Of a stretch of DNA of 64,000 nucleotides, positions 43,172-51,996 are shown piece by piece. The stretch covers positions 22,329-86,328 of the forward strand of contig JAKCCV010000016.1 of the NCBI GenBank assembly GCA_021838785.1. The letters are read 5' to 3'. The first letter of the stretch is position 1. The number at the start of each line of letters is the position of its first letter. This DNA comes from Acidobacteriota bacterium. Its GTDB lineage: Bacteria; Acidobacteriota; Terriglobia; UBA7540. Below the pieces are notes generated by a model. That model was not told the origin of the DNA. It saw only the letters and a program-made list of their open reading frames with translations, and made no database searches. The position numbers and the translations under genes are program-made.

Positions 43172-44260
43172 ATGCGCAAGCTCGCGAGGGCGGTGCGATT
43201 GTCAGCCATTGGCCAGGGCACGCCCGCACACCGGCACAATGTTCCCGGCCGCTCGGCGCTGCGGACCGCTGTCGCATTGGCGGCCATCGGCGCTTTCGTC
43301 GCGTCAGCAGCCGCACGGAATCAAACTGAAAAAACAAAGTCGCAGCCTATGCATCAGGCTCCGCCTTACTGGGCCTTCGTCGAGGACCCGCCGGTCCATA
43401 AATCTGCCGCACCCTCCAAGCCTGCTGACCAGGACGTCCTGCAGCACGTGCCGGGCAGCCAAGGGGCATTCACCCTCCGGCAGATCAACGATGGATTTAC
43501 TCCGCCGGACTGGCATCCCGACGGGCATCCGCCCATGCCGGAGATCGTGGCGCATGGTCGGCGGCCCGACGTTTGGGCCTGCGGCTACTGCCATCTGCCC
43601 AATGGCCAGGGCCGCCCGGAAAATGCGAGCCTGGCCGGCTTGCCCGCGGCCTACATCGTCCAGCAAGTGGCCGACTTCAAGAATGGCCTGCGCAAGAGTT
43701 CAAAAACGACCGCGCCGTTTTCCGCGATGATCACCGAGGCAACCAAGGCGACGCCGGAGGAGGTCAAGACCGCCGCCCGATACTTCTCGCAGCTAAAACC
43801 GAAACCGTGGATTCGTGTGGTTGAAACTAAAACCGTGGTCAAGACGCAGGCCAAGGACTGGATGCTGCTCCCTGTGGCAGGAGCCGGAACCGAGCCGATC
43901 GGCCAGCGCATCATCGAAACACCGGAAAACGTGGAACGAACCGAGCTGCGCGACGACGCCTCCGGCTTCATTGCGTACGTGCCGGTGGGCAGTGTCGAGA
44001 AAGGAAAGGCGTTGGTCACAACCGGCGACGCGGGAAAAACGCTTCCGTGCGCCATGTGCCACGGACCGGACCTCAGAGGCCAGGCAAATGTGCCGACCAT
44101 CGCGGGCCGTTCGCCCAGTTTTATCGTCCGGGAACTTTACGACTTTCGCAGCGGCGCTCGCGCCGGACCCGACGCCCAGTTGATGAAGCCCGTGACGGCA
44201 AAATTGACGGTCGAAGATATGATTTGGATTGCAGCCTACCTGGCCACGCTACACCCGTAA
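43172..44260 (+). CDS. Dihaem c-type cytochrome
   Basis: A 362-residue exported protein. A long basic N-terminus is followed by a hydrophobic segment (RTAVALAAIGAFVASAAA). Two haem sites: CGYCH at 137-141 and CAMCH at 293-297, each in a class-I-like cytochrome c domain (PNGQGRPENASLAGLP; GPDLRGQANVPTIAGRSP). Each has a downstream Met candidate (PFSAMITE; QLMKPVT). GGGAGGA precedes ATG 43172. Likely a periplasmic electron carrier; no oxidoreductase partner is adjacent. Confidence 0.88.
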   Translation: MRKLARAVRLSAIGQGTPAHRHNVPGRSALRTAVALAAIGAFVASAAARNQTEKTKSQPMHQAPPYWAFVEDPPVHKSAAPSKPADQDVLQHVPGSQGAFTLRQINDGFTPPDWHPDGHPPMPEIVAHGRRPDVWACGYCHLPNGQGRPENASLAGLPAAYIVQQVADFKNGLRKSSKTTAPFSAMITEATKATPEEVKTAARYFSQLKPKPWIRVVETKTVVKTQAKDWMLLPVAGAGTEPIGQRIIETPENVERTELRDDASGFIAYVPVGSVEKGKALVTTGDAGKTLPCAMCHGPDLRGQANVPTIAGRSPSFIVRELYDFRSGARAGPDAQLMKPVTAKLTVEDMIWIAAYLATLHP

Positions 44261-44443
44261 ATCGAGCGTGTGCCCAACAAGCGCAGCCGCGACCGGCGGT
44301 CTGACCAGACACGTTCTTCGTTGCGGAAAAAGCCACGGCTAAATCAAACCGCGATTTGACCGTGGGTTTGTCCCGCGTTAAAAAGGCCCACGGACAGGAA
44401 GGCACGGTCGGTGGCGACCGGCGGTGATTTTGCATTCGATGAG

Positions 44444-44464
44444 CCGCGGCCTGAAGAACAAGGC
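44444..44464 (+). repeat. Hairpin repeat, copy 4 (diverged)
   Basis: CCGCGGCCTGAAGAACAAGGC, the most diverged copy, 12 bases before the stop of the degenerate receiver gene on the other strand. Confidence 0.6.
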
Positions 44465-44475
44465 TGAGCTACGCG

Positions 44476-44910
44476 CTACGATCGGTGCTGAGTGAGAGCA
44501 GCGGCCGGTGCGAGTTCCGGAAAGGCCGCTCTACCCCACGGGGTACGAAATCCCTTCCGCAAAGCATTCGCCACGACCCACTCTACGTCGCGCTTGGAAA
44601 ATGGGAAAGCAAGGTAGTCGAAGGCGCCAAGCGACATTGCTTCAACGTAAGTTTTTTTGTCGTAAAAATCCGCGCACACGACAAGAGGAATGTTGCCGTG
44701 GGAGTCCGTAAAGGTCAAAACATCTTGGAAGGCGCCGTCCGGCAGGCGACGCTGGCAAAACACGATGTCGGAGTGACCCGAGGAAAGGGCTCGAACGGCT
44801 TCGCTGACCGTCGAGCAGGATTGGGTTTCCACACCCAAGCTGGAAAAGATGTGGGTAAGGCGCTCGGTGCAGGCGGGATCACGCACGGCAAGGAGAGCTT
44901 TGATTGACAT
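44476..44910 (-). CDS. Degenerate receiver-domain protein
   Basis: A 144-residue protein with the length and pattern of a receiver domain: SIKALLAVRDPACTERL, SDIVFCQRRLPDG, IPLVVCADF and AFDYLAFPF. The phosphoacceptor Asp is replaced by Gln (FCQRRLPDG against the usual LLDxxLPDG), the N-terminal acidic pair is reduced, and the Lys before the last Pro is Ala/Phe (LAFPF). It cannot be phosphorylated in the usual way. GGGGAGGAACG precedes ATG 44910. It lies downstream of the T6SS operon on the same strand. Confidence 0.75.
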   Translation of the reverse strand: MSIKALLAVRDPACTERLTHIFSSLGVETQSCSTVSEAVRALSSGHSDIVFCQRRLPDGAFQDVLTFTDSHGNIPLVVCADFYDKKTYVEAMSLGAFDYLAFPFSKRDVEWVVANALRKGFRTPWGRAAFPELAPAAALTQHRS

Positions 44911-45175
44911 CGTTCCTCCCCTTGAGTGATTTTCGCCGAGTGGGCCGCTGACGGTCGGTTGATGAGCAGGCAAGCCGCTTCGCCCTCACCGCTCCCGGAG
45001 CCGGAATCCCGGCGGCCAACTCGGCTTCCACTTCTTACAACACTCCCTTCGATGCGACATGGGTGCGGACGGTTGCAAAAATTCTTGCGGCCACCGCACG
45101 ATGCCTCATTCGGGCGGGCACGGTGGCGCCTTCGGTTGCGCCTTCGCGCCAGGCGAAGCGTGAAAAGGTAGTCGT

Positions 45176-45790
45176 TTAGCGCTCGTAAGGCAGGAGGTAA
45201 CCGACTTCCTGGAACCAACGATTGGCTTGGAGCAGCGAGGCCAAGCGCGAGGGAGAGATGCGCGCATCGTTCCCATCAAATATTTGTGAAGCTGAAATGC
45301 CGTTTTGCTCGGCGACGAATTGAATCACGAAGATGACAAATTGCGAGCAGAAAAAGGGGTGTCCGCGGCCCGACAAGATGTCATCGAGCAGTTGGTCCAT
45401 GCCGGCGGCGGTTCGGGGACGGCCGCGAGGAGAGAATACGGCGCCGGGCAAACCGCGGAAGTTGTATTTCAAGGTTCGCTGTTGGCCCTGAATGTCAAAC
45501 ATCAGCTTGGCGCAGGTGCCGATGCCTTCGGCCAACGACTCTCGGGTAGCCCGATAGACAAGGTAGCCGTAGGGCAGATCTCCCACCATCAGATCGTTGG
45601 ATATCAGTCCAGCGCCCTGCGCCTCAATGATGAACCTATGGTCAAACATCAATCCCGCATGGACAATCTGCGGATTGGCCTGGCCCACCAAGCTCTGGGC
45701 AAAGCTGATGATTCTGGCAAGCAGGGCGCCGCTGTTCACCTTGAGCATAACGTCGCCGCCCTTCAGGTCCCGGCATCGAAGCTGTCGCAA
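45176..45790 (-). CDS. Permuted NlpC/P60 (YiiX-like) amidase, candidate T6SS effector
   Basis: A 204-residue protein. GGDVMLKV, then the His of QIVHAGLMFD with a conserved Glu nearby (IIEAQG), and the Cys of FFCSQFVIFVIQ form the circularly permuted papain-like triad of the YiiX/DUF830 type. These enzymes cut peptide or fatty-acyl amide bonds, often in peptidoglycan. The TTG start at 45790 has GAGGA before it and lies 15 bases after the tssF stop, exactly where tssG would be expected. The position suggests a cargo effector; no immunity gene is evident. Confidence 0.7.
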   Translation of the reverse strand: MRQLRCRDLKGGDVMLKVNSGALLARIISFAQSLVGQANPQIVHAGLMFDHRFIIEAQGAGLISNDLMVGDLPYGYLVYRATRESLAEGIGTCAKLMFDIQGQQRTLKYNFRGLPGAVFSPRGRPRTAAGMDQLLDDILSGRGHPFFCSQFVIFVIQFVAEQNGISASQIFDGNDARISPSRLASLLQANRWFQEVGYLLPYER

Positions 45791-45805
45791 GATATCCTCT
45801 TGGAT

Positions 45806-47629
45806 TCAAATCAACGGCCTTGCGCCCACTTGGGGCGGCCAGCGTCTCCATTCAGTGTTCGCATGATGTTTGCGGGTAACCAGTTGGACAAATGAATTCA
45901 CGGAGCTATAAAGCGCGAAGAAATGCTGCAAAACCGCTCCCAAAAGAAACGCCCCGCCCCCCACAAACCGATCCTCGTCCAGAACCAACGTAATCTCAGT
46001 GCCTTGGCAAAAGCCTCGCCAAGCTTCCGTACCCACCCGGCGAACGACCCGGCGGCAAGTCATGTCCACCAGGCCGGCAATTTGCTGTTGGGTGGATTCA
46101 CGTGCCGGGACGCTATAAAGTGAAAACATTTCTTTGAGGGCTTCCAGACTTTCCTTGCCGCCTGTAAGGGAAAGGTGATTCAGCGAGAGGTTTGAGACCA
46201 GTGCCCAAAGCGTGGCTCCTTCGAGCGGAGGATAGGCCGTGGGAGTGGGCTTAGTTAAACCGTAGGCGGCCGCGACGGGTGCCGGCTGTTCCAGTTGGAG
46301 AGCGGCTCCCGAGGGCAATTCGCGGGCCAGACCGCGATTGGTGCAGAGGGTGTGAGCAAAGACGGTTTCGACGGGTGGCAGAGCAGGATCAAAATTAAGG
46401 TCCACGAAAGAGACCAAAGTTTCCGTGCCGGTTTGGCCTTCCTGGGCTACGGGCTCACGCCGGGTGTACCAAAAGGCGGTCGGTTCGGTGGCGTCGGCCT
46501 CGTGGCGAAAGGAGAAAAAAGGCTCCAGGCGCGCCTCCTCTTCGAGAGGATTGGAAGAGGCGGAGACAGATAGGACCGAGTGAATTTCGGTGGTTCGTTC
46601 ACGGCGAAAATCCGGGACGAGGCGATATTCGGGGATGCGATGGTCCAGCCGAATTGGCTCCGCTGTCTTCGTGAACAGGTTGATCACCGGCGTGCAGCCC
46701 AGCACAAAATTGTTTCGGCTGATACTCAGACCTTCGGGCGGCGACTGAGCGAGCAGAAGCAGAATGTCCATGTTCTGGCCGCTCGACCCCGGCTCGAGTC
46801 CTTCCAGGTCGAAAAAGTGAAACTTCTGTGGGAAAAAGAAATATTCCTGAAGCAGACGATAGGCGGGATGCGCATATGACGGATACGGCAGGACTTCCTC
46901 GCCGGGACCAAAGCCCACGGGTTCAAGGGCTTCGGATCGCAAATACTTTGGGGGCGAGTCTTGGTCGCTCAACACGATGGCGCCTTCAATGTGCCCCAGT
47001 AATAGCTCATAGAGCGCGTCCACGGTGGTTGGGCCGCCGAATAGGTGCAGACGTAGCCGATGCAATGCCAACTCGCGTAGCGGAACGGCGGTCGCGGCGA
47101 TCCGCAGCCGAAGAGCAGCCAAAGGGTGCCAAGAGGCCGGCATGGACTTGAACCAAGGGGCTGATTCGTCCAAGGGTTCAAAACTGGCCGAGGCAATCTC
47201 AATGGGCCAAAGCGTAACCGGATAGCAGGTGCGGAAGCGGCAGAGAAGCCCCTCTCTGCTCTGGGCAAAGATAGGAGTCTGCTTTTCCAGCGTGAATCCC
47301 GTGGTCAGTTGGCCCTGCTTGGGGTCCGGTTCGAACTTGGCGATAACCAATGAAGGCAGTGGATTCACAAGGTGGGGATAAAGCACCCCGAGTAATGCGG
47401 AAGGAATTTCAGGATCACGGCTCTCCAATTGCTGCTGAATGCGGGCCGTTAAGAGCGCGAACGACTCGATCAGCCGCTCGACATGGGGATCCGTGCAGCC
47501 ATGCGGCGAAAGTTCCAACCGGGCCGCCAGCTTTGGATAACGGGCGGCAAAGGCGCTGCCCATCCGCCGGAGATAGCTCAGCTCGGTTTTGTAGTGGCGC
47601 AGCAAAGCATCGCTTTCCTCGGTTCTCAT
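45806..47629 (-). CDS. tssF: Type VI secretion baseplate protein TssF
   Basis: A 607-residue TssF/VasA/ImpG protein, a wedge subunit of the T6SS baseplate. The N-terminus is characteristic: LLRHYKTELSYLRRMGSAFA, FAARYPKLAARL, DPHVERLIESFALLTARI and LGVLYPHLVNPLPS. The frame is complete with normal length. It follows tssE, and in most clusters tssG comes next; here an amidase gene occupies that place. Confidence 0.95.
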   Translation of the reverse strand: MRTEESDALLRHYKTELSYLRRMGSAFAARYPKLAARLELSPHGCTDPHVERLIESFALLTARIQQQLESRDPEIPSALLGVLYPHLVNPLPSLVIAKFEPDPKQGQLTTGFTLEKQTPIFAQSREGLLCRFRTCYPVTLWPIEIASASFEPLDESAPWFKSMPASWHPLAALRLRIAATAVPLRELALHRLRLHLFGGPTTVDALYELLLGHIEGAIVLSDQDSPPKYLRSEALEPVGFGPGEEVLPYPSYAHPAYRLLQEYFFFPQKFHFFDLEGLEPGSSGQNMDILLLLAQSPPEGLSISRNNFVLGCTPVINLFTKTAEPIRLDHRIPEYRLVPDFRRERTTEIHSVLSVSASSNPLEEEARLEPFFSFRHEADATEPTAFWYTRREPVAQEGQTGTETLVSFVDLNFDPALPPVETVFAHTLCTNRGLARELPSGAALQLEQPAPVAAAYGLTKPTPTAYPPLEGATLWALVSNLSLNHLSLTGGKESLEALKEMFSLYSVPARESTQQQIAGLVDMTCRRVVRRVGTEAWRGFCQGTEITLVLDEDRFVGGGAFLLGAVLQHFFALYSSVNSFVQLVTRKHHANTEWRRWPPQVGARPLI

Positions 47630-47743
47630 CGGCCTTCAACTCCGGCCTCCGGGGCCGGTCGAGGCTAGCCTCGTTCGATGTCTCGTGGGGCCGAACGAGC
47701 GCGTGGTGGCATGCCGCCCGGAAGCTCCTCGATGAGACGCAGA

Positions 47744-48244
47744 CTAAGCTGGCGCCAGAATCGCAGCTTCACCCGTGACGGTTCCGAAGGCCAAGGGGAA
47801 AGAAATAGGCTCTTTCACCGTGCCGACCTCCAGCATGGCGTGAATATGGCCAACCAGGCGCGTTTCACCCCCCGGCGGTTGCTCCAAGATGACCTGGACT
47901 TGGCGCAGCCGAGGCTCAAAGGCGGCAATGGCCTTGGCCAGGATATCGGCGAGGTTCCGACGGTCATCGGGGCTGGCGGCGGTGAGATGCGAAAAGTCCG
48001 GAACCCCGTAATCCAGAACCGTCAATTCTTCGCCGCTGGTGAACGCTTCGGGACGCGGCGAGCGGGTGTTCAGCAAGCGCGCGAGTTCGCGCCGCACCGA
48101 CTCGCGCAGCGCATCCCGCCCCAGCACACGCAAGGACTGAGCCTCCTCGGCCGACTCGGGATGCTCATCCACCAGCCGGTCAAAAAGCAGAGCCCTCGCG
48201 CCGCGCACGGCGCGAGGCTCGCGCGCAGAAGCGGAACCGGCCAT
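47744..48244 (-). CDS. tssE: Type VI secretion baseplate protein TssE
   Basis: A 166-residue gp25-like protein that begins the sheath in the baseplate. RALLFDRLVDEHP, LRESVRRELARLLNTR, LTVLDYGVPDFS and AIAAFEPRLRQVQV are the TssE marks; the last contains the E-P-R-L motif shared with phage gp25. ATG 48244 overlaps the last base of the hcp stop, so the genes are coupled. A 114-base gap separates it from tssF. Confidence 0.93.
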   Translation of the reverse strand: MAGSASAREPRAVRGARALLFDRLVDEHPESAEEAQSLRVLGRDALRESVRRELARLLNTRSPRPEAFTSGEELTVLDYGVPDFSHLTAASPDDRRNLADILAKAIAAFEPRLRQVQVILEQPPGGETRLVGHIHAMLEVGTVKEPISFPLAFGTVTGEAAILAPA

Positions 48245-48729
48245 TACTCCGCCTTATTGGTTTCAAGGCTCCACTTGGCTTGGGTGTGCCCGGCGTCGCC
48301 CACCTTCGGATTTTGCTGTTTGTAATCCCAATCAATCTTTGTGTAATTGAAGGTGACTGTCTCCGACGGCTTTCCACCCCCTCCCCCGCCGACACTAACT
48401 GAAGACACCAACGCGTTGGTGAGCGTGTAAACGAGGTAGGGGTTCACCTTTCCGTTTTCATTTTGTCCCACCGTGATTTTGACCGTGGGGATGACCTTGG
48501 CTTGGTTGCAATAATCTATGAGCGTGCAACTCGCGAGGTCAACGTATTTCGTCACCACCACGTCCTGATGGTTGGGTTTACCCGTCGTCCGCTTCTGGTT
48601 GCTTTGGTCGCCGGTGAGGGCTTGTGCTATGCCGTGGCTGAAGGAAATGATTTCGATTTTATCCTTATAACCATCCACCAGGCATTCTCCCTTGATGGCG
48701 TCTCCGCAATCAAGAATCATGACATCCAT
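48244..48729 (-). CDS. hcp: Hcp, T6SS inner tube protein (TssD)
   Basis: A 161-residue Hcp-family protein forming the hexameric ring tube. MILDCGDAIKGECLVDGYKDKIEIISFSHG, read as KGEC, KDKIEI, FSHG, is the N-terminal beta pattern; VTKYVDLAS and the closing KIDWDYKQQ strand also fit. A Gly run (SVGGGGGG) occupies the loop before the last strands, longer than common. AGGAGGAG precedes ATG 48729. Confidence 0.93.
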   Translation of the reverse strand: MDVMILDCGDAIKGECLVDGYKDKIEIISFSHGIAQALTGDQSNQKRTTGKPNHQDVVVTKYVDLASCTLIDYCNQAKVIPTVKITVGQNENGKVNPYLVYTLTNALVSSVSVGGGGGGKPSETVTFNYTKIDWDYKQQNPKVGDAGHTQAKWSLETNKAE

Positions 48730-48835
48730 ACTTCTTCTCCTCCTTTAGAAGAGCCCTTGCGGCCCCACTCAAATTTTTCCGACGTCTCGAGCTTTAGGGG
48801 CGCGATCCTCTGGGACAGCGCCCCTGGGGTGTTGG

Positions 48836-50326
48836 TTAAGCCGCGGCGGGCGGCGGCAACTCCGCCACCAGCCGAAGGGAGGCGGTCAACTCGTCAAGCT
48901 GGAAGTGCGGCTTGAGGAAGACCACGGCCCTGTAACAGCCCGGCTTGCCGGGAATTTCGAACACGTCCACCCGTGCTTGCCGCAAGGGATAGGACGCCTT
49001 CACGCTTTGTGGAGCGTTGTCATCGAGCAGGACGTACTCCGAGATCCACGAGTTGAGGTAGGTCTCGACGTTGGTTCGGGCCATAAAGCTACCGACCTTG
49101 TCCCGCATCATGACCTTGATGTAGTGCGCGAACCTTGAAGCCGCCAGCACATAAGGAAGCTGAGAGGAGATGCGCGCATTGGCGTTGGCCTGCGGGGTGT
49201 TGTACTTTTTGGGCCTATTGGTCGTCTGCGCGCCGAAGAAGGCCGCTTGGTCGCTCCCTTTACGGTGGCAAATGGCAATAAAGCCCAGGTCACTCAACTC
49301 CTTCTCGCGCCGGTCGGTGATGGCAATTTCGGTGGGACACTTCAAGGCCACGTCGCCTTCGTCGGTGCGGAAGGTGTGGGTCGGCAGCCCTTCGAGCAGG
49401 CCTCCGCCCTCAACACCCCGGATGGCCGCGCACCAACGGTACATGGCAAAGGCGTTGGTGACGCGTTGCGCGAGAGCGTAAGCGGCATTGCCCCAAAGGT
49501 ATTTCGAGTGGTCCTTTCCGTCCACGTCTTCGACAAAATTGAACCCGTCAACGGGGACGGTATCGGGACCATAGGGCAAGCGGAGTAGGACGTGGGGCAA
49601 GACCAACGCCACGTAACGCGAGTCTTCGCTCTCCCGAAACGACCGCCATTTGGTCAGCTCGGCCGTTTCAAACCCCTTGGCCAAATCGCGGGGGATGCCC
49701 AACTCTGTGAAGCTGGACATGTCAAACAGCTTGGGGCTGGCAGCGGCAATGAACGGCGCGTGGGCGGCCGCCGCCACGTTGGAGATCCGTTCCACAGTGG
49801 CCATGTCCTGCGGATGCCGGCCAAACTCGAACGCTCCGACCAACAAGCCGAAGGGATTGCCGCCAAAGGTGCCGTACTCATCCTCATAAACCCGTTTGAA
49901 GAGGATGCTTTGATCGAATTCCGTCGCCTTTTCGAGGTCGCTGCGGAGTTCGTCCTTGGTCACATTGAGCAAACGCAACTTGAGCATGGTGCTGGTCTCG
50001 GTGTTCATCACCAGGTAGTGCAGGCCGCGCCAAGCCGCTTCGACCTGTTGGAATTCCGGGTCGTGCATAATGGCGTTGAGTTGGGAGCTGATGGCCTCGT
50101 CAATTTTGGCAATCCGCTCCTGAATGCCGGCGACCACCGTGTCCTTGCCCACCGTCATGCCGTGTTCGAGGACTTGGATCGCATACTCGCCGACGAGCTC
50201 GCGGGCGTAAGGAAGCTGGGATTCGTCCCGCGCCATCTTTCCTTCCCATACGATCTTGTCGAGTAGAGCTACCGGTGCGCCCGACCCCGTTGTCGGGTTT
50301 CCACTGCCTCGGATTTCTTCAGCCAT
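48836..50326 (-). CDS. tssC: Type VI sheath large subunit TssC (VipB)
   Basis: A 496-residue contractile-sheath protein. Landmarks: AWRGLHYLVMNTE, EYGTFGGNPFGLLVGAFEF, RLPYGPDTVPVDGF, and the C-terminal VSSEYVLLDDNAPQSVK-like segment ISEYVLLDDNAP, then YPLRQARVDVFEIPGKPG. AAGGAGGAACG before ATG 50326 fixes the start; a longer reading overlaps tssB by 100 bases. It overlaps the tssB stop by eight bases, consistent with equimolar production of both subunits. Confidence 0.95.
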   Translation of the reverse strand: MAEEIRGSGNPTTGSGAPVALLDKIVWEGKMARDESQLPYARELVGEYAIQVLEHGMTVGKDTVVAGIQERIAKIDEAISSQLNAIMHDPEFQQVEAAWRGLHYLVMNTETSTMLKLRLLNVTKDELRSDLEKATEFDQSILFKRVYEDEYGTFGGNPFGLLVGAFEFGRHPQDMATVERISNVAAAAHAPFIAAASPKLFDMSSFTELGIPRDLAKGFETAELTKWRSFRESEDSRYVALVLPHVLLRLPYGPDTVPVDGFNFVEDVDGKDHSKYLWGNAAYALAQRVTNAFAMYRWCAAIRGVEGGGLLEGLPTHTFRTDEGDVALKCPTEIAITDRREKELSDLGFIAICHRKGSDQAAFFGAQTTNRPKKYNTPQANANARISSQLPYVLAASRFAHYIKVMMRDKVGSFMARTNVETYLNSWISEYVLLDDNAPQSVKASYPLRQARVDVFEIPGKPGCYRAVVFLKPHFQLDELTASLRLVAELPPPAAA

Positions 50327-50831
50327 TGTTCGTTCCTCCTTCGCCTGCCGCGGCCGTGATTTGCTTGAGCTCGTCGGGTTTCCGCGCAGCTTCCTTGAGC
50401 AGAGAATCGAGATAATCATTTCCGTCGAGCTTGGCCAGGAGGTCGCTCAGGTGCTGCCGGGCTTCATAGAGTTTTCGCAACGCTTCGACTTGCTTGACAA
50501 CGTTGAGCGGGTTGAAGTCGTCAATATGGCGGAAGGTTAGCGCGACGTTCAGCCGATCGCCATCCTTGACAAGCTTGTTTTCTGCGGAGACCACCACCCG
50601 TGGAGCGATGGAGGCCATGACATCGTTGAAATTGTCTCGATCAATCTCCACGAATTTCCTCTCCTTAAGCGGTGGAAGTGGATTTTCGGGTTTTCCGGAA
50701 AGGTCCGCCAGGATGCCGACGACCAAAGGCAAATCCTTCTTCTGGATTGCGCCCCCGATTTCGACGTCGTAGGTAATCTGCACACGAGGCGGCCTGACTC
50801 GGTCGAGCTTATGTTGCGTGCTTTCGGGCAT
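50319..50831 (-). CDS. tssB: Type VI sheath small subunit TssB (VipA)
   Basis: A 170-residue protein. RVQITYDVEIGG, KDLPLVVGILADLSG, KFVEIDRDNFNDVM, LTFRHIDDFNPLNVVKQVEAL and LLAKLDGNDYLDSLL are the canonical TssB blocks. It pairs with TssC to build the sheath. The gene is complete, 27 bases from the tssA stop. Confidence 0.96.
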   Translation of the reverse strand: MPESTQHKLDRVRPPRVQITYDVEIGGAIQKKDLPLVVGILADLSGKPENPLPPLKERKFVEIDRDNFNDVMASIAPRVVVSAENKLVKDGDRLNVALTFRHIDDFNPLNVVKQVEALRKLYEARQHLSDLLAKLDGNDYLDSLLKEAARKPDELKQITAAAGEGGTNNG

Positions 50832-50857
50832 AAATTCCCCCTTTCCCCTTTCTAGAG

Positions 50858-51994
50858 TTATTTGTCGTTCTCAGTCCCTGCCTTCTTGCGAGGCTCAATT
50901 CTAAGCAGTTTCATGGCCTCTTGTAAAGCCCCTTCGTTCCGCACCAATTCAGGCAACAGCTCATCCAAGGGCATGTTCCCCCAGGAAATAGCCTTGCGAA
51001 CCAAGTAAGGCGTTGGGCTATGAGGTTCGGTTCGGAAAAGGTAGTCAGCCGCTTCCGCCAACCGCTGATAGGCTTCCTCCCGGCTGCGAATGGGCGGCAT
51101 AGCGGCGCTTGGGGTCGTCTCAGCCCGGGGCGGTGCGATTTCTTCGGCTTCGGAAGCGGTCGGGGCATAGGAAACAGCGCTGGAAACGCCCGCCATGCTG
51201 GCGGGGCCAGCCACAGGTCTGACCACGGAAATGACCTTTTCCGGGAGGTCCCGAAAGGCCCTCAGCGTGGGCGCGTTTTTACCGTACTGTTGGTCTAGAA
51301 AGGCTTCCAGGCGCTGCGCCGCCGTTTTTACAGAATCCAGGACCCGAACCAAGGAATCGAAAAACTCGGCTGGCGTCAGCCCCCTGCTCTGCTCGAACAC
51401 CGCGATCGTGATTCCTTCCGGTTCTGAGGCTTTCAGATCGTCGGCAGAGGTCTGGTTGCGCAGCTTCTCTTCCACAAACGATGCTTTTTCCCAATCCGCG
51501 TAGGCGAAGGCCGGTACGTTCGCCAATCCAGCGGGCCGTGTAATGGGGATAAACTTGAGCTGGTGCGAAAGCCTCTCGTTCATCCACTCGAAAATAGACA
51601 AGCGATATTCCGCCTCTTCGAGGGGTGGATGGAGAGCGCTCCAATAGGTGGCGCACAGGTCTCGAACGAAGCCGAGTCCATCCCGGGCACCAACAAAGCC
51701 GTAGAGATGCATCCACGCTTCGACCATCCAGACGGCGATTTGTAAGTCTTTCGTGCGATGCTCAAGGCTCTCGGTACAGAGGGTGGAGACTAGCTGCCAG
51801 TCGGCTTCTTTTAGCTCGTGCTCCCAGACTCCCACCGGGAGTTGAGGGTCCTCTTGTCGGCGAGCTTCCTGGATGCGATCGTAAGTCCCTTCGTAGCGGA
51901 GCGATTCACCAACCGGATTCGTGGGAGAAATCGGAGCTAGAAGCTTCTCGCGATTATAGGGAACGGTTTCGGGATAGCCGAGGATGTTTTCCAT
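50858..51994 (-). CDS. tssA: Type VI secretion protein TssA
   Basis: A 378-residue TssA with an ImpA N-terminal domain: PISPTNPVGESLRYEGTYDRIQEARR and QIAVWMVEAWMHLYGFVGARDGL. The Pro/Ala linker near 265-310 precedes a C-terminal SREEAYQRLAEAADYLFRTEPHSPTPYLVRKAI block, which is the VasJ-like short C-terminal type. TssA caps or organises the growing tail. ATG 51994 follows two bases after the tssM stop; the upstream ATG 52012 lies inside tssM. Confidence 0.93.
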   Translation of the reverse strand: MENILGYPETVPYNREKLLAPISPTNPVGESLRYEGTYDRIQEARRQEDPQLPVGVWEHELKEADWQLVSTLCTESLEHRTKDLQIAVWMVEAWMHLYGFVGARDGLGFVRDLCATYWSALHPPLEEAEYRLSIFEWMNERLSHQLKFIPITRPAGLANVPAFAYADWEKASFVEEKLRNQTSADDLKASEPEGITIAVFEQSRGLTPAEFFDSLVRVLDSVKTAAQRLEAFLDQQYGKNAPTLRAFRDLPEKVISVVRPVAGPASMAGVSSAVSYAPTASEAEEIAPPRAETTPSAAMPPIRSREEAYQRLAEAADYLFRTEPHSPTPYLVRKAISWGNMPLDELLPELVRNEGALQEAMKLLRIEPRKKAGTENDK

Positions 51995-51996
51995 GC

